In this document: positions 48,051 to 58,820 of the stretch, piece after piece | Layout: each line of letters starts with the position of its first letter | How positions within the stretch are numbered: the stretch's first letter is position 1 | Assembly (NCBI GenBank): GCA_003279875.1 | Contig: QCGN01000004.1 | Coordinates: forward strand, 1-64,000 | Source: Prochlorococcus sp. AG-388-D03 | GTDB taxonomy: Bacteria > Cyanobacteriota > Cyanobacteriia > PCC-6307 > Cyanobiaceae | Length of the DNA: 64,000 bases | Direction: 5' to 3' | Made by a program: the position numbers and the translations under genes | Notes under the pieces: model-generated | Databases searched by the model: none | Told to the model about the DNA's origin: nothing | The model's input: the letters and a program-made list of their open reading frames with translations, nothing else

Positions 48051-48058
48051 TTTCAGTA

Positions 48059-48643
48059 TTATTTGGACTGGATTAATCCATAACCACCATGATTTCTTTT
48101 ATAGATAACTTGTAGTTCATTATTTTTTTTGTTTCTAAATACATAAAAATCATGATCAATAAAATCCAATTGTTTTCTAGCGTCTTCCAGAGAGATAGGA
48201 ATCATCGCAAAATATTTATTTTTAATAGATGGTTCAGGCAATTTTACCTCTCTTCCCTCATTGAAGATATCTTTATCTATAGCATCTGATTCTGCAGTTG
48301 CATTTGAAAAAGAATTTTTATTCTTTACAGTGTTATTATGTAATTTTTTATGATGCTTCTCTTTATATTTCCGAAGTTTTCTACAAAGTTTATTTGAAAC
48401 CAAATCAATACTAGAATATAAGTTTTCTGTTTTTTCTTCAGCTCTAATAATAGTACCATTAGCAAAAATTGTAACTTCAGCTGTTTGGAATGAAACTCGT
48501 GGATTCTTTTCGATTGAAAGGTGTATATCTACTTCATTAACGATATCCTTATAATGATGTGTTGCTCTTTCTATTTTTGCTTCAGTATATTCCTTCATTG
48601 CTCCTGTAAGTTCAAGATTCTTTCCATGGATTAAAATTTTCAT
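48059..48643 (-). CDS. hpf: Ribosome hibernation promoting factor (long HPF/LrtA)
   Basis: 194 aa. N-terminal HPF/YfiA domain (MKILIHGKNLELTGAMKEYT) binds the 30S subunit; the C-terminal domain (SLEDARKQLDFIDHDFYVFR, ending VIYKRNHGGYGLI) drives 70S dimerisation. The cyanobacterial homologue LrtA is light-repressed. First gene of the hpf-deoC-recO unit, divergent from lipB. Confidence 0.95.
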   Translation of the reverse strand: MKILIHGKNLELTGAMKEYTEAKIERATHHYKDIVNEVDIHLSIEKNPRVSFQTAEVTIFANGTIIRAEEKTENLYSSIDLVSNKLCRKLRKYKEKHHKKLHNNTVKNKNSFSNATAESDAIDKDIFNEGREVKLPEPSIKNKYFAMIPISLEDARKQLDFIDHDFYVFRNKKNNELQVIYKRNHGGYGLIQSK

Positions 48644-48687
48644 AATAAATCTAAAAATATTTTCATACTTCCTAAATCTACATAACT

Positions 48688-49332
48688 ATGATTAATAGAA
48701 CATCAATAATTAAACAACCTGATAAAATTTCATTTTTTTATGATGTATATAAATTACAAAAAAAATATCAAGACGCATTAATTTCAGGTAAATCAAACAT
48801 GGATTTTATTTGGTTAGGCGAGCATCAACTTTGTTATACCCTGGGAAGAGGTTCGAATATTGGCAACTTGCTATTCTCATTAGAAGAAAAAGATGTATTT
48901 AAAATTGATAGAGGTGGTGAGGTTACGTGCCATATGCCAGGACAGTTAGTAACCTATTTGGTTTTAGATCTAAGTAATTTCAAGAAAGATTTAAATTGGT
49001 ATTTAAGAAAAATTGAAAAAATAATCATTAAAACTCTTTTGAGTTTTAATATTGATTGCTCTGTTAAAGATGGACTTACAGGAGTGTGGATAGGAGAAAG
49101 GAAAATTGCTTCGATTGGGATTGGATGCAAAAGGTGGGTAACAATCCATGGCTTCTCAATAAACGTTAACTGTAAACTAGAAAATTTTAATAAGATTGTT
49201 CCTTGCGGTATCGAAGGCTGCCAAATGGCAAATATGTCTGATTACAATGAAAATTTAGATATTAAAGAAGTTAAGAAAATTGTTAAAAAAATTATTCATG
49301 AAGAGTTTAATTTAAATTTTGTATCAGAATAG
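48688..49332 (+). CDS. lipB: Lipoyl(octanoyl) transferase LipB
   Basis: 214 aa. [20 protein letters not shown] is the family signature (usual Tyr is Cys here), [10 protein letters not shown] contains the catalytic Lys and [10 protein letters not shown] the acyl-enzyme Cys. Transfers octanoate from ACP to E2 subunits; pdhC, a substrate, is 2.6 kb downstream. ATG start. Confidence 0.94.
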   Translation: MINRTSIIKQPDKISFFYDVYKLQKKYQDALISGKSNMDFIWLGEHQLCYTLGRGSNIGNLLFSLEEKDVFKIDRGGEVTCHMPGQLVTYLVLDLSNFKKDLNWYLRKIEKIIIKTLLSFNIDCSVKDGLTGVWIGERKIASIGIGCKRWVTIHGFSINVNCKLENFNKIVPCGIEGCQMANMSDYNENLDIKEVKKIVKKIIHEEFNLNFVSE

Positions 49333-49362
49333 AAACAAAAAAGATTTGGAAAATGCATAAAT

Positions 49363-51288
49363 ATGGAAGAGTTAGCATATTGGCCCGCAACAAAACCTCT
49401 CACTAAATATGAAAAATTTACCAATAAAAGAAAAGATTTAAACCACCTTGCTCATGTTGATCAAATATGGGAATACTTAAAATTTAAATGTGGAAATACT
49501 ATAGCTATTAATGATTTAAGAGGAAAAAATAAAGAAAAAATTTCTTATTCTGAGTTAGCTAATTTAATCACGTTAGTCTCTAAATCGTTTAAAAATTATG
49601 GATTAGTTAAAGGTGATGTTGTTACATTAATATCTGAAAATTCACCAAGATGGTTAATAGCTGATCAAGGGTTGATGCGATTAGGAGCTATTAATGCTGT
49701 AAGAGGAATTAACTCACCTTCAGTTGAATTAGAATATATAATTGAGCATTCTAATTCTGTTGGCCTAATTGTTCAATCTAAGGAAGTTTGGTTGAAATTA
49801 AATAAAAAAAATGAATTTAAAAAAAAATTAAAATTTATAATTAATCTCGAAGATGAACAATTTGAAGGTTTAATAAATTGGCCTGAATTTATTAAAGCAG
49901 GAGAAAAAGATTTTTTAAAAAATAATAGTTTTGAAAAAGATAATCATCAGATTAATGATATCGCGAGCATTCTTTATACATCAGGGACAACAGGGAAACC
50001 AAAAGGTGTTCCCTTATCACATGCAAACTTTTTACATCAAATCATAAATCTGGCCTATATCGCTGATCCAGAACCAGGAACCTCTGTCTTGAGTGTATTA
50101 CCTATATGGCATTCGTATGAAAGAAGTGCAGAATATTTCTTTTTTTCATGCGGGTGTACTCAGTTTTATACAAATCCAAAATTTCTTAAAGATGATATTA
50201 AAAAAGTTAAGCCAGTTGTTATGGCTACCGTTCCTAGGCTATGGGAGGCAATTCATGATGGCTTTTTCTTGGCTTTAAAAAAAATGCCTCCCAAAAAACA
50301 GAAATTTATAAAGATTTTGATAAAGAATAGTTCTATTTTTAAAAGAAATCTTAGAAAGATCAGAAATTTAGAAATTAATCAAGTAAGTTCCTTAGCAAAA
50401 ATATCTTTGACGATATCTGTAATTGGAAGATTCTTTATACATAAGCTATCTTCTACTTTTTTATGGCCAAGTATTTTGAAACAATTATGTGGAGAAAAAC
50501 TTAAATTCCCAATAAATGGTGGGGGGGCTTTACCTGAGCATGTTGATTTATTTTTTGAATCTTTAGGTATAGATGTTCTCGTTGGTTATGGATTAACAGA
50601 AACCAGTCCAGTATTAACTTGTAGAAGAAGAGAACTTAATGTAAGGGGATCTTCCGGACAGCCATTGGCACATACTGAAATTAAAATAATGAATGAAGAA
50701 AAAGATAAGATTTTGAAATATAGAGAGATAGGCAAGATTCTTGTTAAAGGACCTCAAGTTATGAAAGGTTATTTGAATAATATTTCAGCTACTAAAGATG
50801 TTTTATCAAAAGATGGATGGTTTGATACTGGAGATTTAGGTTTTCTTCTTCCAAATGGATCTTTGGTTATAACAGGGAGAGCTAAGGATACGATAGTTCT
50901 TTCTAGTGGAGAAAATATAGAGCCAAATCCCCTAGAAGCAGAAATTCTTAGTTCTGAATTTATTTCTCAAGTTCAATTAGTAGGTCAAGATAAAAAATGT
51001 TTAACAGCACTTGTCGCTCCAAACATAGAATTATTAGAAAATAAATTCTTTGAAAATGATATTACCAAATTAAATTCGAATAAAAAAGTTGGTTTGTTCT
51101 TTAAGTCGCAGATAAATAATTTGTTAAAAAATAGATTAGGAGCAAGATTTGAGGAACAGGTATTAGATTGCTATTTTGTGGATGCTTTTACATTAGAAAA
51201 TGGTTTGTTGACTCAAACTCTCAAGCAAAAAAGAAGAGAAATAGTTGATTTATATTCATCACAAATAGAGGAAATGTATAAAAAATAA
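49363..51288 (+). CDS. aas: Long-chain acyl-ACP/acyl-CoA synthetase
   Basis: 641-aa AMP-forming enzyme. P-loop ILYTSGTTGKPKGVPLSHAN at about 205-224, GYGLTETSPV, GWFDTGDLGFL and the terminal lysine region. In cyanobacteria the single enzyme of this type recycles free fatty acids to acyl-ACP. Follows lipB by 30 bp, so both fatty-acyl genes may be cotranscribed. CoA versus ACP preference cannot be read here. Confidence 0.9.
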   Translation: MEELAYWPATKPLTKYEKFTNKRKDLNHLAHVDQIWEYLKFKCGNTIAINDLRGKNKEKISYSELANLITLVSKSFKNYGLVKGDVVTLISENSPRWLIADQGLMRLGAINAVRGINSPSVELEYIIEHSNSVGLIVQSKEVWLKLNKKNEFKKKLKFIINLEDEQFEGLINWPEFIKAGEKDFLKNNSFEKDNHQINDIASILYTSGTTGKPKGVPLSHANFLHQIINLAYIADPEPGTSVLSVLPIWHSYERSAEYFFFSCGCTQFYTNPKFLKDDIKKVKPVVMATVPRLWEAIHDGFFLALKKMPPKKQKFIKILIKNSSIFKRNLRKIRNLEINQVSSLAKISLTISVIGRFFIHKLSSTFLWPSILKQLCGEKLKFPINGGGALPEHVDLFFESLGIDVLVGYGLTETSPVLTCRRRELNVRGSSGQPLAHTEIKIMNEEKDKILKYREIGKILVKGPQVMKGYLNNISATKDVLSKDGWFDTGDLGFLLPNGSLVITGRAKDTIVLSSGENIEPNPLEAEILSSEFISQVQLVGQDKKCLTALVAPNIELLENKFFENDITKLNSNKKVGLFFKSQINNLLKNRLGARFEEQVLDCYFVDAFTLENGLLTQTLKQKRREIVDLYSSQIEEMYKK

Positions 51289-51345
51289 TTTAAAAAAGAA
51301 AATTCTCTTCAAGATCTCTATATTGAAAGGGTAATTTAATTTTTT

Positions 51346-51792
51346 ATGGAAACTAAAAACTCTATATCTATCAAACGCTCAATAGCAATTAAAGCTATTG
51401 TTACCCCTACTTGGAAAGAAGATGCTGAGAAGGAATTAAGTAATGCAATTTCCGCAGTTGACCAACAGTTGTCACAACTTGAACAAGAAGGTCAACAAAT
51501 AGTAAGTAATATAAGATCCCAGTCAGTAAACCCATTAGATCCTAGAGTACAAGAGCAAGTTGGCCAAGTTCAGCAGCAAGTTGGTGCAAAAAGGAACGAA
51601 CTAGAAGAGCAAAAAAGAAATCTATTGCAACAACAAAGTCAAGTTCGTGATTTAAAAATGGATGAAATTGTTGATCAAGGACAGGTTGATAGCTTTTGTG
51701 ATGTTTCTGTTGGAGATAATCTTATTAAGAAGATGCAAGTTTCAATAACAGTGAAAGATGGGATAATTCAATCGATCGATGATAACGAATAA
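51346..51792 (+). CDS. YlqD-like conserved protein
   Basis: 148 aa. N-terminal strand region (SIKRSIAIKAIVTPTWKED), long Gln/Glu coiled coil (EQVGQVQQQVGAKRNELEEQ), and a C-terminal beta segment (SVGDNLIKKMQVSITVKDGI). This matches the YlqD family of cyanobacteria and Firmicutes, function unknown. Confidence 0.75.
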   Translation: METKNSISIKRSIAIKAIVTPTWKEDAEKELSNAISAVDQQLSQLEQEGQQIVSNIRSQSVNPLDPRVQEQVGQVQQQVGAKRNELEEQKRNLLQQQSQVRDLKMDEIVDQGQVDSFCDVSVGDNLIKKMQVSITVKDGIIQSIDDNE

Positions 51793-51927
51793 ATTTAAAG
51801 GTTTAAATTCCTTTTTGAATGTAAATCATAGTTTCTTTGGGGCTATTTTTTTGTAAAATATAAACATAACAATCTTTAAGAGTTTTGAAATTTCTTAAAG
51901 CTAGTAAAACTTTAAAAAATCTATCTG

Positions 51928-53295
51928 ATGTCTCACGAAATATTTATGCCAGCTCTTAGTTCTACTATGACTGAAGGCAAAATTGTTGAATGGTTAAAGA
52001 ATCCTGGAGATAAAGTTGAAAGAGGAGAATCTGTTTTAGTTGTTGAATCAGATAAAGCTGATATGGATGTTGAATCTTTTCAAGATGGATATCTTGCGGC
52101 AGTACTAATGCCAGCTGGGAGCACTGCTCCAGTAGGTGAAACCATAGGACTTATTGTAGAGAATCAGGATGAGATAGCTTCTATACAAGAACAAAATAAA
52201 GGTAAACAGATTGAAGTATCCAGTGATTCCCAACTTGAATTGCCAAATAAAAAATCTGAAATAAAAGAAGAGGATCAAAAAGAGGCGGCTCAAATCAATG
52301 AGCAGGAAGTCGAGATTAAAAGGGAAAAAGTGATTACTACCGCTAGTGAGATAGAATTTAATGCCTCTACTAGTAATAATTCTTCAAGAGTAATAGCATC
52401 TCCAAGGGCAAAAAAACTTGCTTCTACAATGGGAGTTGAATTAGCAAAAGTGCATGGATCAGGACCTCATGGAAGGATTCAGGCTGATGATGTATTGAAG
52501 GCAAATGGCCAACCTGTTTCTATTCCATGGATAGGAGAGGGGAGCTCTCCAGCTGGTATTGGTAGTCCCCATGTTCAAGCTGAAAGTAAGTCAGAGACAT
52601 TAGGGAATAGTTTTGGTAAACCTGGAGAAACTGTTCAATTTAATACTCTTCAAAAAGCTGTCAATAAGAATATGGAATCCAGTTTAAATGTTCCATGTTT
52701 TAGAGTTGGTTATTCAATTAATACTGATAAATTGGATAATTTTTATAAGAAAGTAAAGCAAAATGGAGTTACTATGACTGCGTTATTAGTCAAGGCAGTT
52801 GCAAAGACACTTAAAAAACATCCCCAAGTTAATTCAAGCTTTTCAGAAAACGGAATTTCTTATCCAGAAAATATAAATATTGCTATTGCTGTTGCAATGG
52901 AAGATGGCGGATTGATAACACCAGTATTAAAAGAACCCTGTAACACTGATTTATTTGAATTATCTAGAGAGTGGAAAGATCTAGTGAAAAGATCTAGAGC
53001 AAAACAATTAGAACCTGATGAATACTCAACAGGAACATTTACTTTGTCTAATTTAGGAATGTTTGGTGTTGATAGATTTGATGCAATACTTCCACCAGGT
53101 ACGGGTGCTATTTTAGCCATAGCATCATCGAAGCCAACAGTTGTTGCTAATAATGATGGTTCAATAGGTGTCAAAAAAATAATGCAAGTAAATTTAACCG
53201 CTGATCATAGAGTAATTTATGGTGCTGATGGTGCTTCATTCTTAAAAGACTTGTCTTCTCTCATTGAAAACGAGCCAGAGACACTTGTATCCTAA
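51928..53295 (+). CDS. pdhC: Pyruvate dehydrogenase E2 (dihydrolipoyl acetyltransferase)
   Basis: 455 aa. One lipoyl domain (2-78) with the lipoylated Lys in VVESDKADMDVE, a linker, the peripheral-subunit-binding domain (SPRAKKLASTMGVELAKVHG) and the catalytic domain with DHRVIYGADGA near the end. Forms the core of pyruvate dehydrogenase feeding acetyl-CoA to lipid synthesis. queA follows by 6 nt. Confidence 0.96.
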   Translation: MSHEIFMPALSSTMTEGKIVEWLKNPGDKVERGESVLVVESDKADMDVESFQDGYLAAVLMPAGSTAPVGETIGLIVENQDEIASIQEQNKGKQIEVSSDSQLELPNKKSEIKEEDQKEAAQINEQEVEIKREKVITTASEIEFNASTSNNSSRVIASPRAKKLASTMGVELAKVHGSGPHGRIQADDVLKANGQPVSIPWIGEGSSPAGIGSPHVQAESKSETLGNSFGKPGETVQFNTLQKAVNKNMESSLNVPCFRVGYSINTDKLDNFYKKVKQNGVTMTALLVKAVAKTLKKHPQVNSSFSENGISYPENINIAIAVAMEDGGLITPVLKEPCNTDLFELSREWKDLVKRSRAKQLEPDEYSTGTFTLSNLGMFGVDRFDAILPPGTGAILAIASSKPTVVANNDGSIGVKKIMQVNLTADHRVIYGADGASFLKDLSSLIENEPETLVS

Positions 53296-53301
53296 TTTTA
53301 A

Positions 53302-54423
53302 TTGAATTTTGAAATTCATAATGAAGAAATAGATCATAAGCTTGAAGCTTATGATTATTGTCTTGATGAATCATTAATAGCAAATAAACCTTCTAAAGTA
53401 AGGCATGAATCTAAATTAATGATAGTTAGAGATAGTGCATTAAAAGAAGATTATTCAATAAATAAATATACCAAGGATCTCTTGGCTGAACTTAGAGAGG
53501 GGGATCTGGTAGTCATAAATGATACAAAGGTGATGAAAGCAAGGTTAAAGGTTGAATTAGAAAATGGGAGATTAGTCGAATTATTAGTGTTGGAGAAATC
53601 AGATGAATCTACTTGGCTATGTTTAGCAAAGCCTGCGAAAAAGTTAAAAATAAATAAACAATTAAATTTAAAGTCACCCTTTGCAAAGAATATAAAGTTG
53701 AAAATTTCTGGGATTGATGAAGAAACTGGAGGAAGATTTATCAAGTTTCCAGAAAATATAAATGATCTAATTTCAATGAATAAACTCCTTGATATATATG
53801 GAGAAATCCCACTCCCTCCATATATAAAAAGTGCCGAAGAAGAATCTTTTCATGAAAATAGTTATCAAACTGAGTATGCATGTAATCCTGGAGCAGTTGC
53901 AGCTCCCACGGCAGGATTGCATTTAAGTAAAAGTCTTATCTCAAATTTAAAAAAAAAAGGAATATTGGTCATGGCTATTACTTTGCATGTAGGTTATGGA
54001 ACCTTTAAGCCAATTGATCAAGAAGATTTATCTAATTTAAAACTTCATAAAGAGTGGGTCAGTGTTAGTAAGAAAGTAGTAGAAGAAATTAAAAGAATAA
54101 AAAAGACAGACAGAAGAGTAATAGCTATTGGAACTACTAGCGTAAGAGCTCTTGAAAGTTCCTATTCATTTGAAATGGAAGACTTTATTCCTATAGCTAA
54201 GTATGTTGATTTAGTAATTAAGCCAGGCTATAAATTTAAGGCAGTTGATGGATTGTTAACCAATTTTCATCTCCCCAAAAGCTCATTATTACTCCTGGTG
54301 AGCGCAATGATTGGTAGAGAAAGGTTACTAGATCTATATAAAAAAGCCATAAAAGAAAAATTTAGATTTTTCTCTTATGGCGATGCTATGTTTATTTCCC
54401 CAGATTCATTTCTGGAGAAATAA
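53302..54423 (+). CDS. queA: tRNA preQ1(34) S-adenosylmethionine ribosyltransferase-isomerase
   Basis: 373 aa from TTG. Transfers the ribosyl part of SAM to preQ1 to give epoxyqueuosine in tRNA. PTAGLHLSKSLISNLKKKGI, TLHVGYGTFKP, HKEWVSVS and LTNFHLPKSSLLLLVSA are family motifs. Length normal. 6 nt after pdhC; converges with cysK. Confidence 0.95.
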   Translation: MNFEIHNEEIDHKLEAYDYCLDESLIANKPSKVRHESKLMIVRDSALKEDYSINKYTKDLLAELREGDLVVINDTKVMKARLKVELENGRLVELLVLEKSDESTWLCLAKPAKKLKINKQLNLKSPFAKNIKLKISGIDEETGGRFIKFPENINDLISMNKLLDIYGEIPLPPYIKSAEEESFHENSYQTEYACNPGAVAAPTAGLHLSKSLISNLKKKGILVMAITLHVGYGTFKPIDQEDLSNLKLHKEWVSVSKKVVEEIKRIKKTDRRVIAIGTTSVRALESSYSFEMEDFIPIAKYVDLVIKPGYKFKAVDGLLTNFHLPKSSLLLLVSAMIGRERLLDLYKKAIKEKFRFFSYGDAMFISPDSFLEK

Positions 54424-54427
54424 TTTT

Positions 54428-55414
54428 TTAAGCTTTAACTGGTTCCTCAATTATGCCACTTGGGACTTCAGTAAACATTATTGATGATAAATATCTCTCA
54501 GCTAAATCAGGAAGAACTACAACAATAGTCTTGCCTGCATATTCATCTTGTTCAGCTAATTTAACAGCAGCAGCAGCAGCAGCTCCACAAGATATACCAA
54601 CTAGCAAACCTTCCTCTTTAGCCAATCTTAAAGCCATCTCTATAGATTCATCGTTTGTAACCTGTTCGACTTTGTCGACAATTGATAAATCAAGATTTTT
54701 CGGGATAAAACCTGCCCCAATTCCTTGAATTTTATGAGGTCCTGATTTCACTTCCTCTCCATTAAGTGTCTGAGTAATAACAGGACTATGAGATGGTTCA
54801 ACTGCTACAGAAGTAATATTTTTACCCTTTTCTTGTTTAATGTATCTTGAGACTCCTGTAATTGTTCCACCTGTTCCAACTCCTGCAACTAAAACATCAA
54901 TTGCACCATCGCAATCATCCCAAATTTCAGGCCCAGTGGTTTTGAAATGAATTTCTGGGTTTGCCGGATTATCAAACTGACCTGGCATAAAATATTGAGA
55001 GGGATTGCTTTCTGCAATCTCTTTAGCTTTAGCAATTGCTCCTGGCATACCTTTTGAAGCCTCTGTTAAAACAATTTCGGCCCCTAATACTGCCATCACT
55101 CTTCTTCTTTCTATTGACATAGATTCTGGCATCGTAAGGATTAATTTATAACCTCTTGCTGAAGCAGTAAAAGCTAGGGCAATGCCAGTATTTCCAGATG
55201 TAGGCTCAACGATTGTTTTGTCTTTTGTAAGTTTTCCGCTTTTCTCAGCGTCCCATATCATGTTTGCACCAATTCTGCATTTGACACTATACGCAGGATT
55301 CCTTCCTTCAATTTTTGCTAATACAGTAGCTTTAGCATTTTTAGTAACTGACTTTAATTTTACTAATGGAGTGTTTCCAATAGCAAAACTGTTGTCTTCA
55401 TAAATTTTTGCCAT
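54428..55414 (-). CDS. cysK: Cysteine synthase A
   Basis: 328-aa PLP enzyme making cysteine from O-acetylserine and sulfide. IGNTPLVKL near the start, PLP Lys in [13 protein letters not shown], the TSGNTGI loop and [15 protein letters not shown]. Same strand as and downstream of the two trans-sulfuration-type genes, forming a sulfur amino acid block. Confidence 0.96.
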   Translation of the reverse strand: MAKIYEDNSFAIGNTPLVKLKSVTKNAKATVLAKIEGRNPAYSVKCRIGANMIWDAEKSGKLTKDKTIVEPTSGNTGIALAFTASARGYKLILTMPESMSIERRRVMAVLGAEIVLTEASKGMPGAIAKAKEIAESNPSQYFMPGQFDNPANPEIHFKTTGPEIWDDCDGAIDVLVAGVGTGGTITGVSRYIKQEKGKNITSVAVEPSHSPVITQTLNGEEVKSGPHKIQGIGAGFIPKNLDLSIVDKVEQVTNDESIEMALRLAKEEGLLVGISCGAAAAAAVKLAEQDEYAGKTIVVVLPDLAERYLSSIMFTEVPSGIIEEPVKA

Positions 55415-55497
55415 TTATATATTGAGAAAATATATTTTAATACTAACTATTTTTCAGAAAAAGAGTATATAAGTTTCTATACGGTAAATACTAGGGA

Positions 55498-56967
55498 TTA
55501 AAAATTATTTAATGCATCAGAAAAAGTACTCCATAAGTGATCTTTGTCTTCTAGTCCTACCGATACTCTTAAAAGGTGCGAAGGTATACCAAAACTTTCA
55601 GCCCACTCCAATTCGTCATAATGAGCTAATAAAACATAAGGACATACAAGTGTAAATTTCGTACCTAAACTAGGTCCTTTAGATATTTGAAGAAAATCAT
55701 AAAACTTTTTAGCTTTCTCTAGGCCTCCTTTTAATTCAAATGATAATAAGCAACCATATCCCCCATTAGAAGTAAGTATGGAATTGAAATTAGGACAATT
55801 TTCTGGATGGAAAATATTTTTTATTTCTTTATGGTTCTCTAATCTTTTTTTTAATTCCAAACATGCTTTATTTTGCTTAAAAACTCTTTGTTTTACATCT
55901 CTACTAACTTTTTCTAGAGAAACTATATCTCCCTCTGAAAGGATTGGAAGGTTTATTTCCTTTAATGCATTTCTAAATTTATTAATCCATCTGCTTTTTG
56001 GATTCAGTATTAATGAGCCAGCAAGAATATCTCCGCTACCTGAAAAGATTTTTGTAAGTGAAGTGAAAACGATATCTGCATGCTCAAGGGAATTGATATT
56101 CAGATTAGAACCGATTGTATCGTCAATTATCACAGGTATATTTAATTTATTTGCAATTTTTGCAATTTTTTTTATGTTTACACATTTGAGCATTGGATTA
56201 CTTGGTAATTCAATAATCAAAGCTGCTGGATTTATTCTTTGAATTTCTAATTCAATATTCTTGCAATTTTCTTCTGTTATTAGCTTGGCTCCATGAAAGA
56301 TATTCATTGGTAATTTGAGTACATCAACATATGGAAAACCAATTTGAAGTGTAGGTTTTTCGGGAAATAATTTATATATAATTTCTAATGATGTGTATAA
56401 AGCAGACATGCCAGATGAAGTTAGGTGGATATCATTGGAGTTCGTTTTTGTAAATTGAGAAATTCTATTTTTTATTCTTTGATAACTTTCATTGACTAAA
56501 GATTTTGAAGGGCAATCCTCAAGGCCCAATTCAATTGCTGCCGCTCTTGAAGATAGACCAAGCCCCGTATGTTGCCAAAAAGATCTTGCATATATACTTG
56601 CTGATTCTTTAGTAATTAATAAAGTAAAATTATGCCTTCTTTCTATATAAGAATATTCTTGAAAAGTATTTTTATCACAGTATTTTTTTGCTTTTAAAGC
56701 TATTCTTTCATCTGGATATGGCCAGATACTTTGATTATGGATTTGACTTTCTTTCTTTGTCTTTTCACATAATCTTTTTACTAGAGGATTGAGTCCAAAA
56801 CGAGGATAGATTGATCTTAATGATTCTAAGCATTTTGGATTTTTTTCCTCATAGTTAATTACATCATTCCAAGTTGGTAATGCTACAGAAACAGCGTGAT
56901 TACTATCGGGGATCGAAAATCCCAACTCTAAATTTCTCCATATCGGTTTTTTAAGTAAATCTCTCAA
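55498..56967 (-). CDS. Cystathionine gamma-synthase, long (fungal-like) type
   Basis: 489 aa from TTG. An extended N-terminal region of about 170 residues precedes a Cys/Met-metabolism PLP fold. PLP Lys lies in TSLTKIFSGSGDILAG; LTSSGMSALYTSLEI and DDTIGSNLN bind the cofactor. The long architecture recalls fungal cystathionine gamma-synthases. It starts 3 nt after the MetB-type gene. Which of the two makes cystathionine and which degrades it is not decided by sequence. Confidence 0.8.
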   Translation of the reverse strand: MRDLLKKPIWRNLELGFSIPDSNHAVSVALPTWNDVINYEEKNPKCLESLRSIYPRFGLNPLVKRLCEKTKKESQIHNQSIWPYPDERIALKAKKYCDKNTFQEYSYIERRHNFTLLITKESASIYARSFWQHTGLGLSSRAAAIELGLEDCPSKSLVNESYQRIKNRISQFTKTNSNDIHLTSSGMSALYTSLEIIYKLFPEKPTLQIGFPYVDVLKLPMNIFHGAKLITEENCKNIELEIQRINPAALIIELPSNPMLKCVNIKKIAKIANKLNIPVIIDDTIGSNLNINSLEHADIVFTSLTKIFSGSGDILAGSLILNPKSRWINKFRNALKEINLPILSEGDIVSLEKVSRDVKQRVFKQNKACLELKKRLENHKEIKNIFHPENCPNFNSILTSNGGYGCLLSFELKGGLEKAKKFYDFLQISKGPSLGTKFTLVCPYVLLAHYDELEWAESFGIPSHLLRVSVGLEDKDHLWSTFSDALNNF

Positions 56968-56970
56968 TTT

Positions 56971-58134
56971 TCAGAATTTATTTAAGGCAAATAAGATATC
57001 TGACATTAAATCATTTGTATCTTCACAACCAACTGACAAACGTATAAGAGAATCATCAATACCTAGGAGATTTTTTGTTTTATCATCAACAGATGCATGA
57101 GTCATTGTTGCGGGGTGGCAAATTAAACTTTCAACTCCACCAAGACTCTCTGCTAATGAGAAATATTTGAGAGATTTACAAAATTTAAAAGTGTCTGCTT
57201 TGTTTAAGTTCAATTTAAGTGTGATCATGGAACCGCCAGATTTCATTTGTGATTTAGCTAAATTAAATTGTGGATGTTTTTGATTAAAAGGATAAAGAAC
57301 CTTAAAAATGTTCCTATGATTTTCAAATTCCTTAGAAATTATCTCTGCACTTTTTGTTTGTTGTTCGATTCTTAGAGGGAGAGTTTTTACTCCTCTTGTA
57401 ATAAGCCATGAATCAAAGGGCGAGGGTTGAAGTCCTAAAGCTTTTTGAGAGAAAAGCATCTTATTATTCCATTCCTCATCATTAGTGAGTACTGCTCCAC
57501 CAAGTGCATCACTATGTCCATTGATAAATTTTGTTGTACTTATTAGAGAAAGCGTTGCTCCAAGTTCCAAAGGTTTTTGAATGAGGGCTGTAGAAAAGGT
57601 ATTATCTAGAACTACAGGTATTTTGTGCTTATTCGCTTCTTCACAGATCAATTTAATATCAAGTATTTTTAATAGAGGATTTGTTGGACTTTCGAGCCAT
57701 ATTAAAGTTGGCTGGAAGTCTTTAATTTTTTTGATATTTTTTTTATCTGTAAAATCTGTGTAAAGAGCTTCTATCCCAAATTTTTTGAAAACTTTATCAA
57801 ACATTCTTACCGTGCAACCATAGAGATTTGACTCACAGAGTATCTTGTCGCCTGATCTTAATGTTGATGTTATTGCAGTTACTGCACTTATGCCAGATCC
57901 AAAAACTGTACAGAATTTAGAATCTTCTATTGATCTCAGTATATTTTCAAGAATTTTAAAGTTTGGATTGCCTGACCTGGTGTAATCAAAATTTTGTTTA
58001 TTCCCATGTTTGAAAGTAGATGTTGAGAAAATTGGAGGCATAACACAACCGGTTTCTTCGGAAAATGTTTCTCCATGGTGTATGGATAAGGTTTTAACGC
58101 CTGGCTTTTTGAGATTATTTTCCTTATTTCCCAT
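56971..58134 (-). CDS. metB: Cystathionine gamma-synthase/lyase (MetB/MccB type)
   Basis: 387 aa from ATG 58134 (MGNKENNLKKPGVKTLSIHH); a TTG three codons upstream exists. Standard trans-sulfuration enzyme: YTRSGNPNFKILENILRSIE, FGSGISAVTAITSTL and PLP Lys in STTKFINGHSDALGG. Tandem with the longer paralogue 3 nt downstream, with cysK next, so the unit covers sulfur transfer between cysteine and homocysteine. Confidence 0.9.
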   Translation of the reverse strand: MGNKENNLKKPGVKTLSIHHGETFSEETGCVMPPIFSTSTFKHGNKQNFDYTRSGNPNFKILENILRSIEDSKFCTVFGSGISAVTAITSTLRSGDKILCESNLYGCTVRMFDKVFKKFGIEALYTDFTDKKNIKKIKDFQPTLIWLESPTNPLLKILDIKLICEEANKHKIPVVLDNTFSTALIQKPLELGATLSLISTTKFINGHSDALGGAVLTNDEEWNNKMLFSQKALGLQPSPFDSWLITRGVKTLPLRIEQQTKSAEIISKEFENHRNIFKVLYPFNQKHPQFNLAKSQMKSGGSMITLKLNLNKADTFKFCKSLKYFSLAESLGGVESLICHPATMTHASVDDKTKNLLGIDDSLIRLSVGCEDTNDLMSDILFALNKF

Positions 58135-58158
58135 TGTTTTCAAAATAAGAATTAAATA

Positions 58159-58189
58159 AAATCTCTCTTCTTATCGAGGAGAGAGATTT
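58159..58189 (-). terminator. rpsD terminator
   Basis: 10-bp stem AAATCTCTCT/AGAGAGATTT around an 11-nt loop, followed in the minus direction by TTTTATTT. It lies 23 nt after the rpsD stop codon and just before the metB start. Confidence 0.7.
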
Positions 58190-58211
58190 AATAATACAAA
58201 GAAAAGTTTTT

Positions 58212-58820
58212 TTAAACTTTTCTTGAATAATATTCAACGACTAGTAGCTCGTTAATTTCAAGAGCAACCCATTCTCTATCACACTTACCGTTTATTTTCC
58301 CTGTTAATTTAGGTTTATCTAACTCTATATGAGGAGGCACATTTGCTAAACCAGGGAATTCAATATTTCCTTCAACAAGTTTTTTACTTGCCTTGTTTTC
58401 CTTAATGCTAATAACATCTCCTGATTTACATTGGTAACCTGCAATATCAAGAACTTTTCCATTAACAGTCACATGTCCATGATTTACTAATTGTCTTGAG
58501 CCTGGAATTGTCCCACCAAAACCTAATCTAAAACAAACATTATCTAATCTGTTTTCTAAAAGTTTAAGGAGGTTGGTTCCTGTAGAGCCTTCTTGAGCTC
58601 TAGCTTTTTTGACGTAACGGACTAGTTGTCTTTCAGAGACTCCATAGTTGAATCTAAGTTTCTGTTTTTCTTCTAGACGAATTGCGTATTCTGATCGCTT
58701 GCGACGGGCTTGGCCGTGCTGACCTGGAGGATTAGACTTCTTTGAAGCTTTCCTAGTGAGACCTGGTAGTTCTCCCAAGCGACGCGTAACCCTTAATCTT
58801 GGGCCGCGGTATCTTGACAT
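58212..58820 (-). CDS. rpsD: 30S ribosomal protein S4
   Basis: 202 aa. [40 protein letters not shown] and the S4 RNA-binding domain ([34 protein letters not shown]). A primary 16S-binding assembly protein and autogenous regulator in many bacteria. Monocistronic here. Confidence 0.98.
   Translation of the reverse strand: MSRYRGPRLRVTRRLGELPGLTRKASKKSNPPGQHGQARRKRSEYAIRLEEKQKLRFNYGVSERQLVRYVKKARAQEGSTGTNLLKLLENRLDNVCFRLGFGGTIPGSRQLVNHGHVTVNGKVLDIAGYQCKSGDVISIKENKASKKLVEGNIEFPGLANVPPHIELDKPKLTGKINGKCDREWVALEINELLVVEYYSRKV

Noticed and set aside
50093-50278. 61-codon frame inside the acyl-ACP synthetase
   Set aside because: Shadow frame of a well-supported gene.
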